DNA of 16,658 nucleotides from Candidatus Caccousia avistercoris (GTDB lineage Bacteria > Bacillota > Clostridia > Oscillospirales > Acutalibacteraceae). Positions 6,410 through 12,623 of this stretch are shown one piece after another. Both the position numbers and the translations under genes were made by a program. The first letter of the stretch is position 1; every line of letters begins with the position of its first letter. The notes beneath the pieces were generated by a model. That model searched no databases. It was not told the DNA's origin and was given only the letters and a program-made list of their open reading frames with translations. The stretch covers positions 1-16,658 of the forward strand of contig DVMK01000049.1 of assembly GCA_018715025.1 (NCBI GenBank), read 5' to 3'.

Positions 6410-6967
6410 ATGAAATGTCAAAATTGCAACGCCGAGTTTGAGGGCAACTTCTGCCCGTATTGCGGAAGCCCGGCTGGAACCATGCCCGCTGCCGGACAGG
6501 CGCAGGAAAACGCAGCGCCCCCTCTGCAGGATCCCACGCAGATCCAGCAGGCGCCGCCTGCCCAGATTCAGGGGAACCAGCCCTCTGCGCCCCAGTACCA
6601 GGCTCCCTCGCAGCAATACCAGCAGCAGAACTACCAATACCAGCAGCCCTACCAGCAGCAGCCGTACCAACAGCCTTATCAGCAGCCCTATCAGCAGCCC
6701 ACCATCATCATTAACAACGCCAATACAAACCAGAATGTAAACGGCGCTATGGGCCCCATGGTAAGCCAGAAAAGCTGGATTGCCACCCTGCTGCTGTGCA
6801 TTTTCCTGGGCGGCCTGGGCGTGCACCGCTTCTATGTGGGGAAGGTGGGCACCGGCCTTCTGTACCTGTTCACCGGCAGCCTGTGCGGCATTGGCTACCT
6901 TTACGATCTGATTAAAATCATCACCGGTACGTTTACCGACGGCAACGGTTTCCCCATCCATAACTGA
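6410..6967 (+). CDS. Zinc-ribbon, Q/Y-rich linker, TM2-domain membrane protein
   Basis: The 185-residue protein has three parts. A zinc ribbon lies at the N-terminus (C3-x2-C6 and C15-x2-C18, in CQNCNAEF and CPYC). A proline/glutamine/tyrosine linker of about 80 residues follows, ending in tandem YQQP units (about 76-97). A TM2 domain closes the protein (about 122-172) with two membrane helices and the family motif GGLGVHRFYVGK, then GIGYLYDLI. TM2 proteins are small membrane proteins of largely unknown function. The start has GAGGAGG ten bases upstream. The gene follows a long structured leader from its own extended -10 promoter and ends at a strong terminator. The linker is encoded by near-identical CAGCAGCCNTA units (6640-6699), which makes it prone to length change. 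Confidence 0.92.
   Translation: MKCQNCNAEFEGNFCPYCGSPAGTMPAAGQAQENAAPPLQDPTQIQQAPPAQIQGNQPSAPQYQAPSQQYQQQNYQYQQPYQQQPYQQPYQQPYQQPTIIINNANTNQNVNGAMGPMVSQKSWIATLLLCIFLGGLGVHRFYVGKVGTGLLYLFTGSLCGIGYLYDLIKIITGTFTDGNGFPIHN
6640..6699 (+). repeat. Coding tandem repeat (YQQP units)
   Basis: About five imperfect 12- to 15-base units of the type TACCAGCAGCCC occur in frame and encode repeated YQQP or YQQQP. Codon variation between units (TAC/TAT, CAG/CAA) shows that they are not a very recent expansion. Confidence 0.7.
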
Positions 6968-7011
6968 CCGCGGCATCTTCCACAGGGCGCGTCATGGCGC
7001 CTGAGAGATAA

Positions 7012-7056
7012 AAAGCCGCCGCCGGGCTGCTGCAAAGCCCGGCGGCGGCTTTCTTT
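7012..7056. terminator. Strong bidirectional terminator
   Basis: A perfect 17-bp stem (7012-7028 with 7036-7052) has a 7-base loop. T-rich sequence follows on the plus strand (TTTCTTT) and TTTTT on the minus strand. It lies between the convergent TM2 and esterase genes. Confidence 0.9.
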
Positions 7057-7074
7057 CTGCGCGCTGCGTTTACA

Positions 7075-7758
7075 CTATATCCCGTCCCCGCCCAGCAGCC
7101 ACTCAAGACAGGAGGCGGTGCGCTCGATTCCGCAGACGAAGTGATTGCCGGGATTGAGCCGGAACACCGTGCGGATCCCCTTGCTTTGACAGAAGGCGTG
7201 CATCTCTTCCGTTTTTTCCTGTACGGTCCTCAGTGTGGGGTTCCGGGTCTTGGCCTCCCTGTCTCCCAAAGAAAAATAGATGCAGTCCGGGCGGCGCTGG
7301 GGCGCATGAGAGAAAAAATACTCCTGAAACCCCGGAAACCACAGGGAACCGGACACGCTGCCCGCCCGGGAAAACACCCCGGCCCGGCAGACGGCGTACA
7401 GGGCGAACAGCCCGGCCAGGGAATACCCGGCAATCCCACGCCATTGCGGCGGCGCGGGCAGAAGCCGCTCCGCTTCCGGCAGAATCGTTTCTGTGAGAAG
7501 CTTCAGGTAACCGTCCGCTCCTCCGGTGAAGGGCTCCCCGTTTTGAAAGGCCGCCGGGCTGTTCCAGGGGGCCATGTCGCGGTTCCAGTCCAGGCCGCTG
7601 ACGGCAACCAATGTGAACGGCGGACATCCGGCGTTCTGCGCGGCCTCAAACACCTGCTGCCCCTCGCCGGAAAAGGTGTTCAGGTACATGATCGGGGCGC
7701 CCGGCTGGGCGCTGGGAAAAACGGACACGGCTTTGCCGCCTGCGCGGAAGGCGTACAT
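7075..7758 (-). CDS. Alpha/beta-hydrolase, putative (siderophore-type) esterase
   Basis: The 227-residue protein has the putative-esterase fold of the Fes/IroE/COG2819 group. The nucleophile elbow is GYSLAG with S113, the likely acid is D166 in SLGDREAK, and the base is H206 in NPGNHF. These enzymes hydrolyse ester bonds of siderophores or acyl/feruloyl esters; at this short length, without a signal peptide, it is probably cytoplasmic. An in-frame TGA three codons upstream of the ATG at 7758 fixes the start; AGGTGA lies about six bases before it. The gene lies just downstream of a truncated open frame (7760-7936) and probably shares that frame's promoter at 7973-8001. No siderophore uptake gene is next to it, so the substrate is open. 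Confidence 0.85.
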   Translation of the reverse strand: MYAFRAGGKAVSVFPSAQPGAPIMYLNTFSGEGQQVFEAAQNAGCPPFTLVAVSGLDWNRDMAPWNSPAAFQNGEPFTGGADGYLKLLTETILPEAERLLPAPPQWRGIAGYSLAGLFALYAVCRAGVFSRAGSVSGSLWFPGFQEYFFSHAPQRRPDCIYFSLGDREAKTRNPTLRTVQEKTEEMHAFCQSKGIRTVFRLNPGNHFVCGIERTASCLEWLLGGDGI

Positions 7759-7759
7759 G

Positions 7760-7936
7760 CAGCATCACCTGCTTTCTATGGAAAGATTGCCTCTGCTGCT
7801 CCGGGGGCGGAACACAGTTCAGCAGTTCCGGATGCTCCAGAATCAGACGCCGGAACGAATTTTCATCCTGATATTGCGCTTTCCGCAGTTCTACAGCCCT
7901 TGCCTGCCCGTCCAAAAGAAAAATGTTGCCGCCCAT
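7760..7936 (-). pseudogene. Truncated 5' fragment of an unrelated gene, upstream of the esterase
   Basis: A frame starting at the ATG at 7936 reads MGGNIFLLDGQ...YQDENSFRRLILEHPELL, then runs out of frame into the esterase gene, where it stops at 7646 without protein-like sequence. The first ~45 residues resemble the N-terminus of a group of larger hypothetical proteins, as I recall them, that begin with an IxLL-x3-G...EMxExPYxSEdxLQxLLxxYPdLL pattern; this is memory, not a search. A good promoter precedes it, but the ribosome binding site is weak. I read it as the remnant of a gene whose remainder was deleted, leaving its promoter to drive the esterase. A short translated upstream peptide is the alternative. 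Confidence 0.45.
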
Positions 7937-7972
7937 TGCGCCCGTCTTTTCTCAGCAGCGGTTTCTATTCTC

Positions 7973-8001
7973 ATTATACTGTGTACAAACGCTTTTCGCA
8001 A
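7973..8001 (-). promoter_or_regulatory. Promoter driving the remnant and esterase
   Basis: On the minus strand TTGCGA (7996-8001) stands 17 bases before a perfect TATAAT (7973-7978). It points towards the truncated frame at 7936 and the esterase. Confidence 0.75.
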
Positions 8002-8062
8002 TCTGCCCCGCGCCGGATCCGCCAAATCGGCTGTTCTTTCAAAAACACGATGCCAAATCAAA

Positions 8063-8138
8063 TTGTTCGACTTTTGTTCGAATTTTCTCTTGCAAAAACC
8101 GAACGTATGTGTTATGATAGAAACATGAAATCGAACAA
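8063..8138. promoter_or_regulatory. Cluster of GTTCG/CGAAC half-sites (candidate LexA/SOS or other operator)
   Basis: TTGTTCGA occurs at 8063-8070 and 8074-8081 (11 bases apart, one helical turn) and inverted as TCGAACAA at 8131-8138. Another CGAAC is at 8100-8104, inside the promoter spacer. Two stretches, 8100-8113 (CGAACGTATGTGTT) and 8132-8145 (CGAACAAAGAATCG), partly match the Gram-positive SOS box CGAAC-N4-GTTCG (7 and 8 of 10 fixed positions). None is a full match. Confidence 0.45.
8090..8118 (+). promoter_or_regulatory. Promoter of the small membrane protein gene at 8170
   Basis: TTGCAA (8090-8095), a 17-base spacer and TATGAT (8113-8118). The half-sites listed for 8063-8138 overlap and flank it. 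Confidence 0.75.
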
Positions 8139-8169
8139 AGAATCGATTTGAAAGATGAGGGATAAGAAT

Positions 8170-8499
8170 ATGATTTGGCTTGGGGTTATCATGACGCTGT
8201 TTGCCGGCATTGCCGGCCTGTATTACCGGCCCAGGTGGGGGGAAGGGGCAAAGCTGTGCCTGCTGTGCGCTTTCATGGGGCTGGCCGCCTTTCCTGCCGG
8301 GGAGGGGAACGCTTTCTTTCTTGTTTTGGAGTCGGCCCTTTCGCTGTTTGTGGCGCTTTGCTGCCTGTTCCGCCTGCACCGGGAAAAGCTGCTGTGCAGG
8401 CGCGGGCAGCGGCGGGCGAAGCAGCAGCCCCAGCGCGGGGGGAGGCTCGTCCTGCTGAAGGGGGGCCGGAACGCGCCGGAGGGGCGCGGCTGCGCCTGA
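8170..8499 (+). CDS. Small membrane protein of unknown function
   Basis: The 109-residue protein has two or three hydrophobic segments (about 1-19, 27-43 and 47-67), followed by a very basic, cysteine-containing tail (about 68-109). I do not recognise a family. ATG at 8170 is preferred over the in-frame ATG at 8155 because GAGGG lies about eight bases before it, while 8155 has none. It has its own promoter with a possible SOS-like operator cluster. If that is real, a DNA-damage-induced membrane protein, such as a division inhibitor, would be one reading; this is speculation. The tail composition could alternatively mean that the true protein is shorter. It ends five bases before the next gene's -35 box, with no terminator between. 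Confidence 0.65.
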   Translation: MIWLGVIMTLFAGIAGLYYRPRWGEGAKLCLLCAFMGLAAFPAGEGNAFFLVLESALSLFVALCCLFRLHREKLLCRRGQRRAKQQPQRGGRLVLLKGGRNAPEGRGCA

Positions 8500-8503
8500 C
8501 AGC

Positions 8504-8532
8504 TTGACAGGGAAGGCCGGCCGGGGTATACT
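8504..8532 (+). promoter_or_regulatory. Near-consensus promoter of the small membrane protein at 8568
   Basis: TTGACA (8504-8509), exactly 17 bases, then TATACT (8527-8532). The spacer contains the 8-bp palindrome GGCCGGCC. Confidence 0.85.
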
Positions 8533-8567
8533 GGACGTATTCTGGATGAGGAAAGAGGGGTTCCGGA

Positions 8568-8849
8568 TTGGATTACGTCTATGCAGCGCTCTGGTTTCTG
8601 GCGGGGCTGATTCTTTTGTTCCGGTTTGGCAAGGAAAATAAGATCTTCTACCTGCTGGGCGGCTTTTTCCTTCTTTTGGGCGCTTGGTGGCTGGCAAACG
8701 CCCTGATGGGCGGCGTGCTGTTCGCCGGGGTGTGGAACTGGGTCATGCGGGGCGTCACCGCCGTGGTTTTGGTGTTGGCCTGCGTTGCCTATTATAAGGA
8801 AATCAAAAAATCCAAGGAAGAAAACGAGAAAAAGGGCAGCGGTTCCTGA
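8568..8849 (+). CDS. Small three-helix membrane protein of unknown function
   Basis: The 93-residue protein has three predicted membrane helices (about 4-20, 26-47 and 60-76) and a charged lysine/glutamate C-terminal tail (77-93) that would face the cytoplasm. No conserved domain is recognised. The start is TTG at 8568, chosen because AGAGGGG lies seven bases before it and the frame opens directly with hydrophobic sequence. It has its own near-consensus promoter, 36 bases upstream, and a terminator overlapping its stop codon, so it is a stand-alone transcript. A relationship to the preceding membrane protein is not evident from sequence. Confidence 0.78.
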   Translation: MDYVYAALWFLAGLILLFRFGKENKIFYLLGGFFLLLGAWWLANALMGGVLFAGVWNWVMRGVTAVVLVLACVAYYKEIKKSKEENEKKGSGS

Positions 8850-8867
8850 ACAGGGCCGCTGCCTTTT
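8831..8867 (+). terminator. Terminator overlapping the end of the 8568 gene
   Basis: GGCAGCGG (8835-8842) pairs with CCGCTGCC (8856-8863) and is followed by TTTT. The left arm is inside the coding sequence. Confidence 0.75.
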
Positions 8868-8894
8868 GGCTTGGCTCTGTCCCCGCTTTTCCGA

Positions 8895-8935
8895 GGGGGC
8901 TGCCGCCGCGGCACGGCAGCGAAGCCCCCATTTTT
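8895..8935 (+). terminator. Second hairpin terminator before the LacI gene
   Basis: GGGG (8895-8898) and GCTGCCG (8899-8905) pair with CGGCAGC (8914-8920) and CCCC (8925-8928), followed by TTTTT at 8931-8935. Together with the hairpin at 8831-8867 it insulates the sugar locus. The AT-rich stretch 8936-9042 then leads into the repressor promoter and shows no gene. Confidence 0.7.
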
Positions 8936-9042
8936 GCCCTGTTTGCCGGGGTGAAAAAGCAAAATGAAGAAAGAAAAATCTATTTTTATGACAAAAAAGA
9001 ATATCATAGTTCATATATTTTTGCAAAATCGCTCTTTCTTTC

Positions 9043-9071
9043 TTGACAAGCGAAAAAAAGAGTGCTATATT
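9043..9071 (+). promoter_or_regulatory. Promoter of the LacI-family gene
   Basis: TTGACA (9043-9048), a 17-base spacer and TATATT (9066-9071), preceded by an A/T-rich stretch that could act as an UP element. The frame that begins at TTG 9043 is therefore promoter, not protein. Confidence 0.85.
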
Positions 9072-9072
9072 T

Positions 9073-9088
9073 TGTGTATCGATACACA
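9073..9088 (+). promoter_or_regulatory. Operator O1 (autoregulatory LacI-type palindrome)
   Basis: The perfect 16-bp palindrome TGTGTATCGATACACA, with the central CG typical of LacI-family sites, begins one base after the -10 box and covers the expected transcription start. Bound repressor would block its own promoter. Confidence 0.9.
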
Positions 9089-9099
9089 CGGAGGATGTC

Positions 9100-10119
9100 A
9101 TGGCAAGCTTATACGATGTAGCAAAAAGGGCCGGGGTTTCCAAAACCCTGGTGTCCCGTGTGATCGGGAACAAAAGCGGCGTGAGCGAGAAGTCCCGGGC
9201 AAGGATCCTCGCCGCCATGGAAGAATTGAACTACACCCCCAACGCGCTGGCCCAGTCGCTGGTGCTGAAAAAGACGAACACCATCGGCGTGGTGCTGGAC
9301 AGCCTGAGCGACCCCTTCTTCTCAGAGCTGATCAACGGCATTGAGCATGAGGTGGCCAAAACCGAGTACAATGTGATTTTCTGCAGCGGCCACGACCACA
9401 TGAATCTGAAAAACCGCTACATTACTTATATGATGCAGGGTCGTGTGGACGGCATTATTATTTTCGGCAGCTACTACGACGACGAAGAGCTCATCCGCCA
9501 GATAGAGCAGTCCCGTTTCCCCGCGGTGGTGGCGGAAAACGACCTGGCCGGTACGGGGATTGCCATCAACAATATTGTGGTGGACAACGAATACGGTTCC
9601 CAGCTGGCGGTGGACTACCTGTTTTCCCGCGGGTGCCGGAGCATTTACCACCTGGTGGGTGAAACCAGGGTAAAGGCGGCCATGGACCGCCTGAAGGGCT
9701 ACCGGAAGGCGATGGCGGCGCACGGCGTGCAGGTGGACGGCAGCATGCTGCTGGACGGCGGCTTCGACGTGCAGCCCGGCTACCAGGCCATGGCCCAGTG
9801 GCTGGAAGAGCACGGCCCCCAGGCCCTGCCGGACGCCTTCTACTGCGGGGCGGACAAGGCCGCCTTCGGCGCCATGATGGCCCTGGAGGACGCCGGGATC
9901 CCGGTGCCGGAGCGCGTCATGCTGGTGGGCTTTGACGACGACAAGCCCCTGAGCGTGGACCGGCCCCTGAAAAAGCTGACCACCCTTTCCCAGCCGCTGT
10001 ACCAGATCGGCGTCACCGCCGTGAAGCTGCTGCTGGGCGAAATGGAGAACCGGGGCGGGGCGAAGCAGCGCCTTGTTTTCTCCCCCAAGCTGATTATCCG
10101 CGACACAACCAGGAATTGA
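9100..10119 (+). CDS. LacI-family transcriptional repressor of the sugar locus
   Basis: The 339-residue protein is of normal LacI length. The N-terminal helix-turn-helix is LYDVAKRAGVSKTLVSRVIG (residues 4-23), followed by the hinge helix (NALAQSL, 48-54) that inserts at the central CG of the operator. A periplasmic-binding-protein-like sugar-sensing domain fills about 60-335, including GVVLDSLSDPFFSEL and VGFDDDKPLS. The ATG at 9100 is chosen because GGAGG lies six bases before it and the protein then begins exactly like other LacI proteins. A perfect operator lies at its own promoter, and three more precede the operon at 10335, so it very likely controls both. The inducer is presumably the disaccharide or a phosphorylated intermediate of the pathway; this is inference. 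Confidence 0.95.
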   Translation: MASLYDVAKRAGVSKTLVSRVIGNKSGVSEKSRARILAAMEELNYTPNALAQSLVLKKTNTIGVVLDSLSDPFFSELINGIEHEVAKTEYNVIFCSGHDHMNLKNRYITYMMQGRVDGIIIFGSYYDDEELIRQIEQSRFPAVVAENDLAGTGIAINNIVVDNEYGSQLAVDYLFSRGCRSIYHLVGETRVKAAMDRLKGYRKAMAAHGVQVDGSMLLDGGFDVQPGYQAMAQWLEEHGPQALPDAFYCGADKAAFGAMMALEDAGIPVPERVMLVGFDDDKPLSVDRPLKKLTTLSQPLYQIGVTAVKLLLGEMENRGGAKQRLVFSPKLIIRDTTRN

Positions 10120-10183
10120 AATCCGGTTGGAAAAAAGCCGCCTGCGGGAAGGCGCTCTTCCTGCTGCGGGGCGGCGGGGTTCC

Positions 10184-10212
10184 TCCTCCTTTCCCTGGAA
10201 AGGGAGGATTTT
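10184..10212 (+). terminator. Terminator after the LacI-family gene
   Basis: TCCTCCTTTCC (10184-10194) pairs with GGAAA (10197-10201) and GGAGGA (10203-10208), one base bulged, followed by TTTT. It separates the repressor transcript from the operon, so the operon needs its own promoter. Confidence 0.7.
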
Positions 10213-10220
10213 CCCTCAAA

Positions 10221-10236
10221 TGTGTACCGATACACA
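10221..10236 (+). promoter_or_regulatory. Operator O2
   Basis: TGTGTACCGATACACA matches the O1 palindrome at 15 of 16 positions (C for T at position 7). It is the most upstream of the three sites before the GH4 gene. Confidence 0.8.
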
Positions 10237-10261
10237 TGAGAGGTGTTTTTATCAGCCAAAA

Positions 10262-10277
10262 TGTGTATCGATACACA
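10262..10277 (+). promoter_or_regulatory. Operator O3
   Basis: TGTGTATCGATACACA is identical to O1. Its centre is 41 bases from O2, close to four helical turns. Confidence 0.88.
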
Positions 10278-10293
10278 CGGTTTTCGACATAAA

Positions 10294-10309
10294 TGTGTAT
10301 CGATACACA
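10294..10309 (+). promoter_or_regulatory. Operator O4
   Basis: TGTGTATCGATACACA is identical to O1. Its centre is 32 bases from O3, about three helical turns, and it ends 25 bases before the GH4 start codon. I could not place a convincing -35/-10 pair for the operon; the promoter probably overlaps O3 and O4. Confidence 0.88.
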
Positions 10310-10334
10310 CAGAAATACAAAAGGAGAATGTGCT

Positions 10335-11594
10335 ATGAAATTCACAATCGTAGGCGCAGGCAGCTCTTACACACCGGAGCTTTTGGAAGAGATGGCGGCC
10401 CGTAAGGAGCAGCTTCCTGTCAAGGAGATCGTTCTTTACGACATCAACGAAAAGCGGCTGGACATTATGACCGGCTTCTGCAGAAGATACGCCAAGCACC
10501 TGGGGCTGGATGTGACCATCACCTCCACCCTTGACCTGGACACCGCCCTGTACGGGGCCGCTTTTGTGGACACGCAGATTCGGGTGGGCGGCAACAAGCA
10601 GCGCGTGGTGGATGAAAAGATCCCTCTGAAGTACGGCCTGGTAGGGCAGGAAACCACCGGCGCCGGCGGTATGATGAAGGCCTTCCGCACCATTCCCGTT
10701 ATGCTGAACGTGGCCAGAAGGATGGAGGAGCTCTCCCCCGACGGGTGGATCATCAACTACACCAACCCCACCGGCCTTGTCACCGAGGCGGTTACGAAAA
10801 ATACCAAGGCGCACATTGCCGGCTTCTGCTCCGGCGGCATCTTCCCGAAGATGTGGGCGAAGGAGTCAATGGGGATTTCTTACGACCGGGTGCAGTACGA
10901 CTATGTGGGCCTGAACCACATGAATTTCATCAGCAACATTACCATTGACGGCCGGCCCATCACCGAGGAGGAGTTCAACAAGCTGGCAGAGGCCAACGAC
11001 TCGGTGAACCCGGAGATTTCCCGCCTGCTGGGCGTGCTTACCAGCCCCTACCTGCAGTGGTACTACCAGACCACCGAACGGGTGCAGGGCGTGCTGAACG
11101 CCCCCCAGACCCGCGGCGAGTATGTGCAGGAGCTGGAGAAAGAGGTGTACGCCGCCTACGCCGACGAGAACAACTGCGAAAAGCCGGCGGCCCTGGCCAA
11201 GCGCGGCGGCGGCGGGTACTCGGAAGTTGCCATGAATTTTGTCAACGCCGTTTACAACAACACAGACACCGAAATGGTGGTGAACGTGCCCAACCAGGGG
11301 GCGGTCAGCTTCCTGCCGGATCAGGCCGTGGTGGAAATCCCCTGCCTGGTGAACAAGAGGGGCATGGCGCCCATCCATGTGGCCCATGTGCCGCCCATGT
11401 GCTGGGGCCTCATTTCTGCGGTGAAGAATTACGAGATGCTGGCGGTGGACGCCGCCGTGGAAGGCGACGTGCGGAAGATGAAGTGGGCGCTGCTGGCCCA
11501 TCCCCTGGTGCGGGAGTACGACCTGGTGGAAAAACTGGTACCGGAGCTGCTGGAAGCTAACAAGGAGTTCCTTCCCCAGTTCCATTTGAAATAA
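10335..11594 (+). CDS. Glycoside hydrolase family 4 enzyme (6-phospho-beta-glucosidase-like)
   Basis: The 419-residue protein is a full-length GH4 enzyme, which cleaves sugar (usually sugar 6-phosphate) glycosides by an NAD+- and Mn2+-dependent redox mechanism in the cytoplasm. The NAD-binding start is KFTIVGAGSSYTPEL (2-16). NYTNPTG (141-147), the metal ligands C165 (GFCSGG) and H195 (GLNHMNF), the tyrosine region SPYLQWYY (237-244) and KRGGGGYSEVA (289-299) follow in normal order. The overall pattern is closest to 6-phospho-beta-glucosidases, but the metal-site signature is C-S-G-G rather than the C-N-V-P I recall for them. The ATG at 10335 has AGGAGA seven bases upstream; the longer frame from 10293 would translate operator O4. 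It is first in the operon, 15 bases before the kinase. The phosphorylated substrate would come from that kinase, because no PTS is present. Confidence 0.9.
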   Translation: MKFTIVGAGSSYTPELLEEMAARKEQLPVKEIVLYDINEKRLDIMTGFCRRYAKHLGLDVTITSTLDLDTALYGAAFVDTQIRVGGNKQRVVDEKIPLKYGLVGQETTGAGGMMKAFRTIPVMLNVARRMEELSPDGWIINYTNPTGLVTEAVTKNTKAHIAGFCSGGIFPKMWAKESMGISYDRVQYDYVGLNHMNFISNITIDGRPITEEEFNKLAEANDSVNPEISRLLGVLTSPYLQWYYQTTERVQGVLNAPQTRGEYVQELEKEVYAAYADENNCEKPAALAKRGGGGYSEVAMNFVNAVYNNTDTEMVVNVPNQGAVSFLPDQAVVEIPCLVNKRGMAPIHVAHVPPMCWGLISAVKNYEMLAVDAAVEGDVRKMKWALLAHPLVREYDLVEKLVPELLEANKEFLPQFHLK

Positions 11595-11609
11595 CGGGAG
11601 GAAGGCTTT

Positions 11610-12593
11610 GTGAGGTATGTTCTGGGAATTGACCAGGGCGCCAGCAAAACCCACGCCATGGTGGCGGATGAGTCTGGCGTTGTTCTGGGAATGGGCCAGA
11701 GCGGAGGGGCATGCCATTCCAGCCACGGGATGGAGCGGGCCATGGGGGAGCTGCAGGAGGCAGCCCGCCAGGCCCTGGCCCAGAGCGGGCTGGAGGCCGG
11801 GCAGCTTTCTGCGGTGACCGCCGGAATGACCGGGCTGGACTGGGACTTTGAGAAGGAGCTGCTCACCAAGGAGCTGCAGGCCCGCTTCCCCGGCAAACGG
11901 GTCAGCGTGGTGAACGACTGCATCATCGCCCTGCGGGCCGGCACCAGCAAGGAAAGCGGCTGCGTGCTGTGCGCCGGTTCCGGCCTGAACTGCGCCGTGA
12001 GGAAAAACCGGGAGCAGGAGTATGTGTTCGGCTTTTACATTGCCGACAAGGATCAGGGCGGCACGGCGCTGGGCCAGCGGGCGGTGCAGGCCGTGCTGGA
12101 CGCGGAGTGCGGGCTGGGCGAACCCACCGCCCTCACCGGCATGCTGCTGGAGTACTTCGGCCTTTCCTCTGTAGACGAGCTTTTGTACCAAACCGTCGTC
12201 AGGCGCATCGGCCCTGGCGAAACCATTAAGCTGCCGCCCTTGCTGGAGCAGGCGGCGGCGCAGAACGACCCGGTGGCGCTTCACATTTTCAGCCGCTACG
12301 GGTACGACATCGCCCGCTACGCCGTGGCCGGCATGCGCCGCCTGGGCATGCTGGGCGACCCGGTGGACGTGGTCCTTTCCGGCAGCATTTTCAAGTGCAA
12401 GCTGCCGATCCTGCAAGAGGCGGTTGCCTCGGAAATCCACCGCTGGGCGGCCCGCGCCGTGGTGGTGAACTGCCGCTACGAGCCCATTGTGGGCGCGGTG
12501 CTGCTGGCGCTGGAAGAACTGCAAAATCCCCTTTCTCCCCTGGTTTACCGCAATATGGAGGCTGCCTCGCAGCAGTTTCCCATTGTTCGATAA
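11610..12593 (+). CDS. BadF/BadG/BcrA-family sugar kinase (N-acetylglucosamine kinase-like)
   Basis: The 327-residue protein has the ASKHA (hexokinase/actin) fold of the BadF/BadG/BcrA/BcrD ATPase family, to which N-acetylglucosamine kinases belong. Visible elements are phosphate-1 GIDQGASKT (6-14), the catalytic-base region VVNDC with D103, phosphate-2 CAGSGL (121-126), and the adenosine site VVLSGSIF (254-261). It probably phosphorylates the imported sugar at C6 using ATP, preparing it for the GH4 enzyme. I recall a comparable kinase next to a GH4 beta-glucosidase in Thermotoga. The GTG start at 11610 lies six bases after GGGAGGAAG and 15 bases after the GH4 stop, which implies close coupling. 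Whether it acts on the disaccharide or on the released monosaccharide cannot be seen. Confidence 0.88.
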   Translation: MRYVLGIDQGASKTHAMVADESGVVLGMGQSGGACHSSHGMERAMGELQEAARQALAQSGLEAGQLSAVTAGMTGLDWDFEKELLTKELQARFPGKRVSVVNDCIIALRAGTSKESGCVLCAGSGLNCAVRKNREQEYVFGFYIADKDQGGTALGQRAVQAVLDAECGLGEPTALTGMLLEYFGLSSVDELLYQTVVRRIGPGETIKLPPLLEQAAAQNDPVALHIFSRYGYDIARYAVAGMRRLGMLGDPVDVVLSGSIFKCKLPILQEAVASEIHRWAARAVVVNCRYEPIVGAVLLALEELQNPLSPLVYRNMEAASQQFPIVR

Positions 12594-12623
12594 CATATAC
12601 AGAAAAAGAGAGGAGTATTTTTC

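Noticed and set aside
9043..9099. TTG start giving a 19-residue longer LacI protein
   Set aside because: This TTG is the -35 box of the gene's own promoter, so the extension would not be transcribed.
9073..10309. CRISPR-like array from the repeated 16-mer
   Set aside because: Only three nearby copies with unequal, short gaps, and the unit is a perfect palindrome of LacI-operator type; no cas genes are present.
10293..10334. Upstream ATG giving a 14-residue longer GH4 enzyme
   Set aside because: It lies inside operator O4 and has no ribosome site; MKFTIVGAGSS at 10335 is the normal GH4 start.
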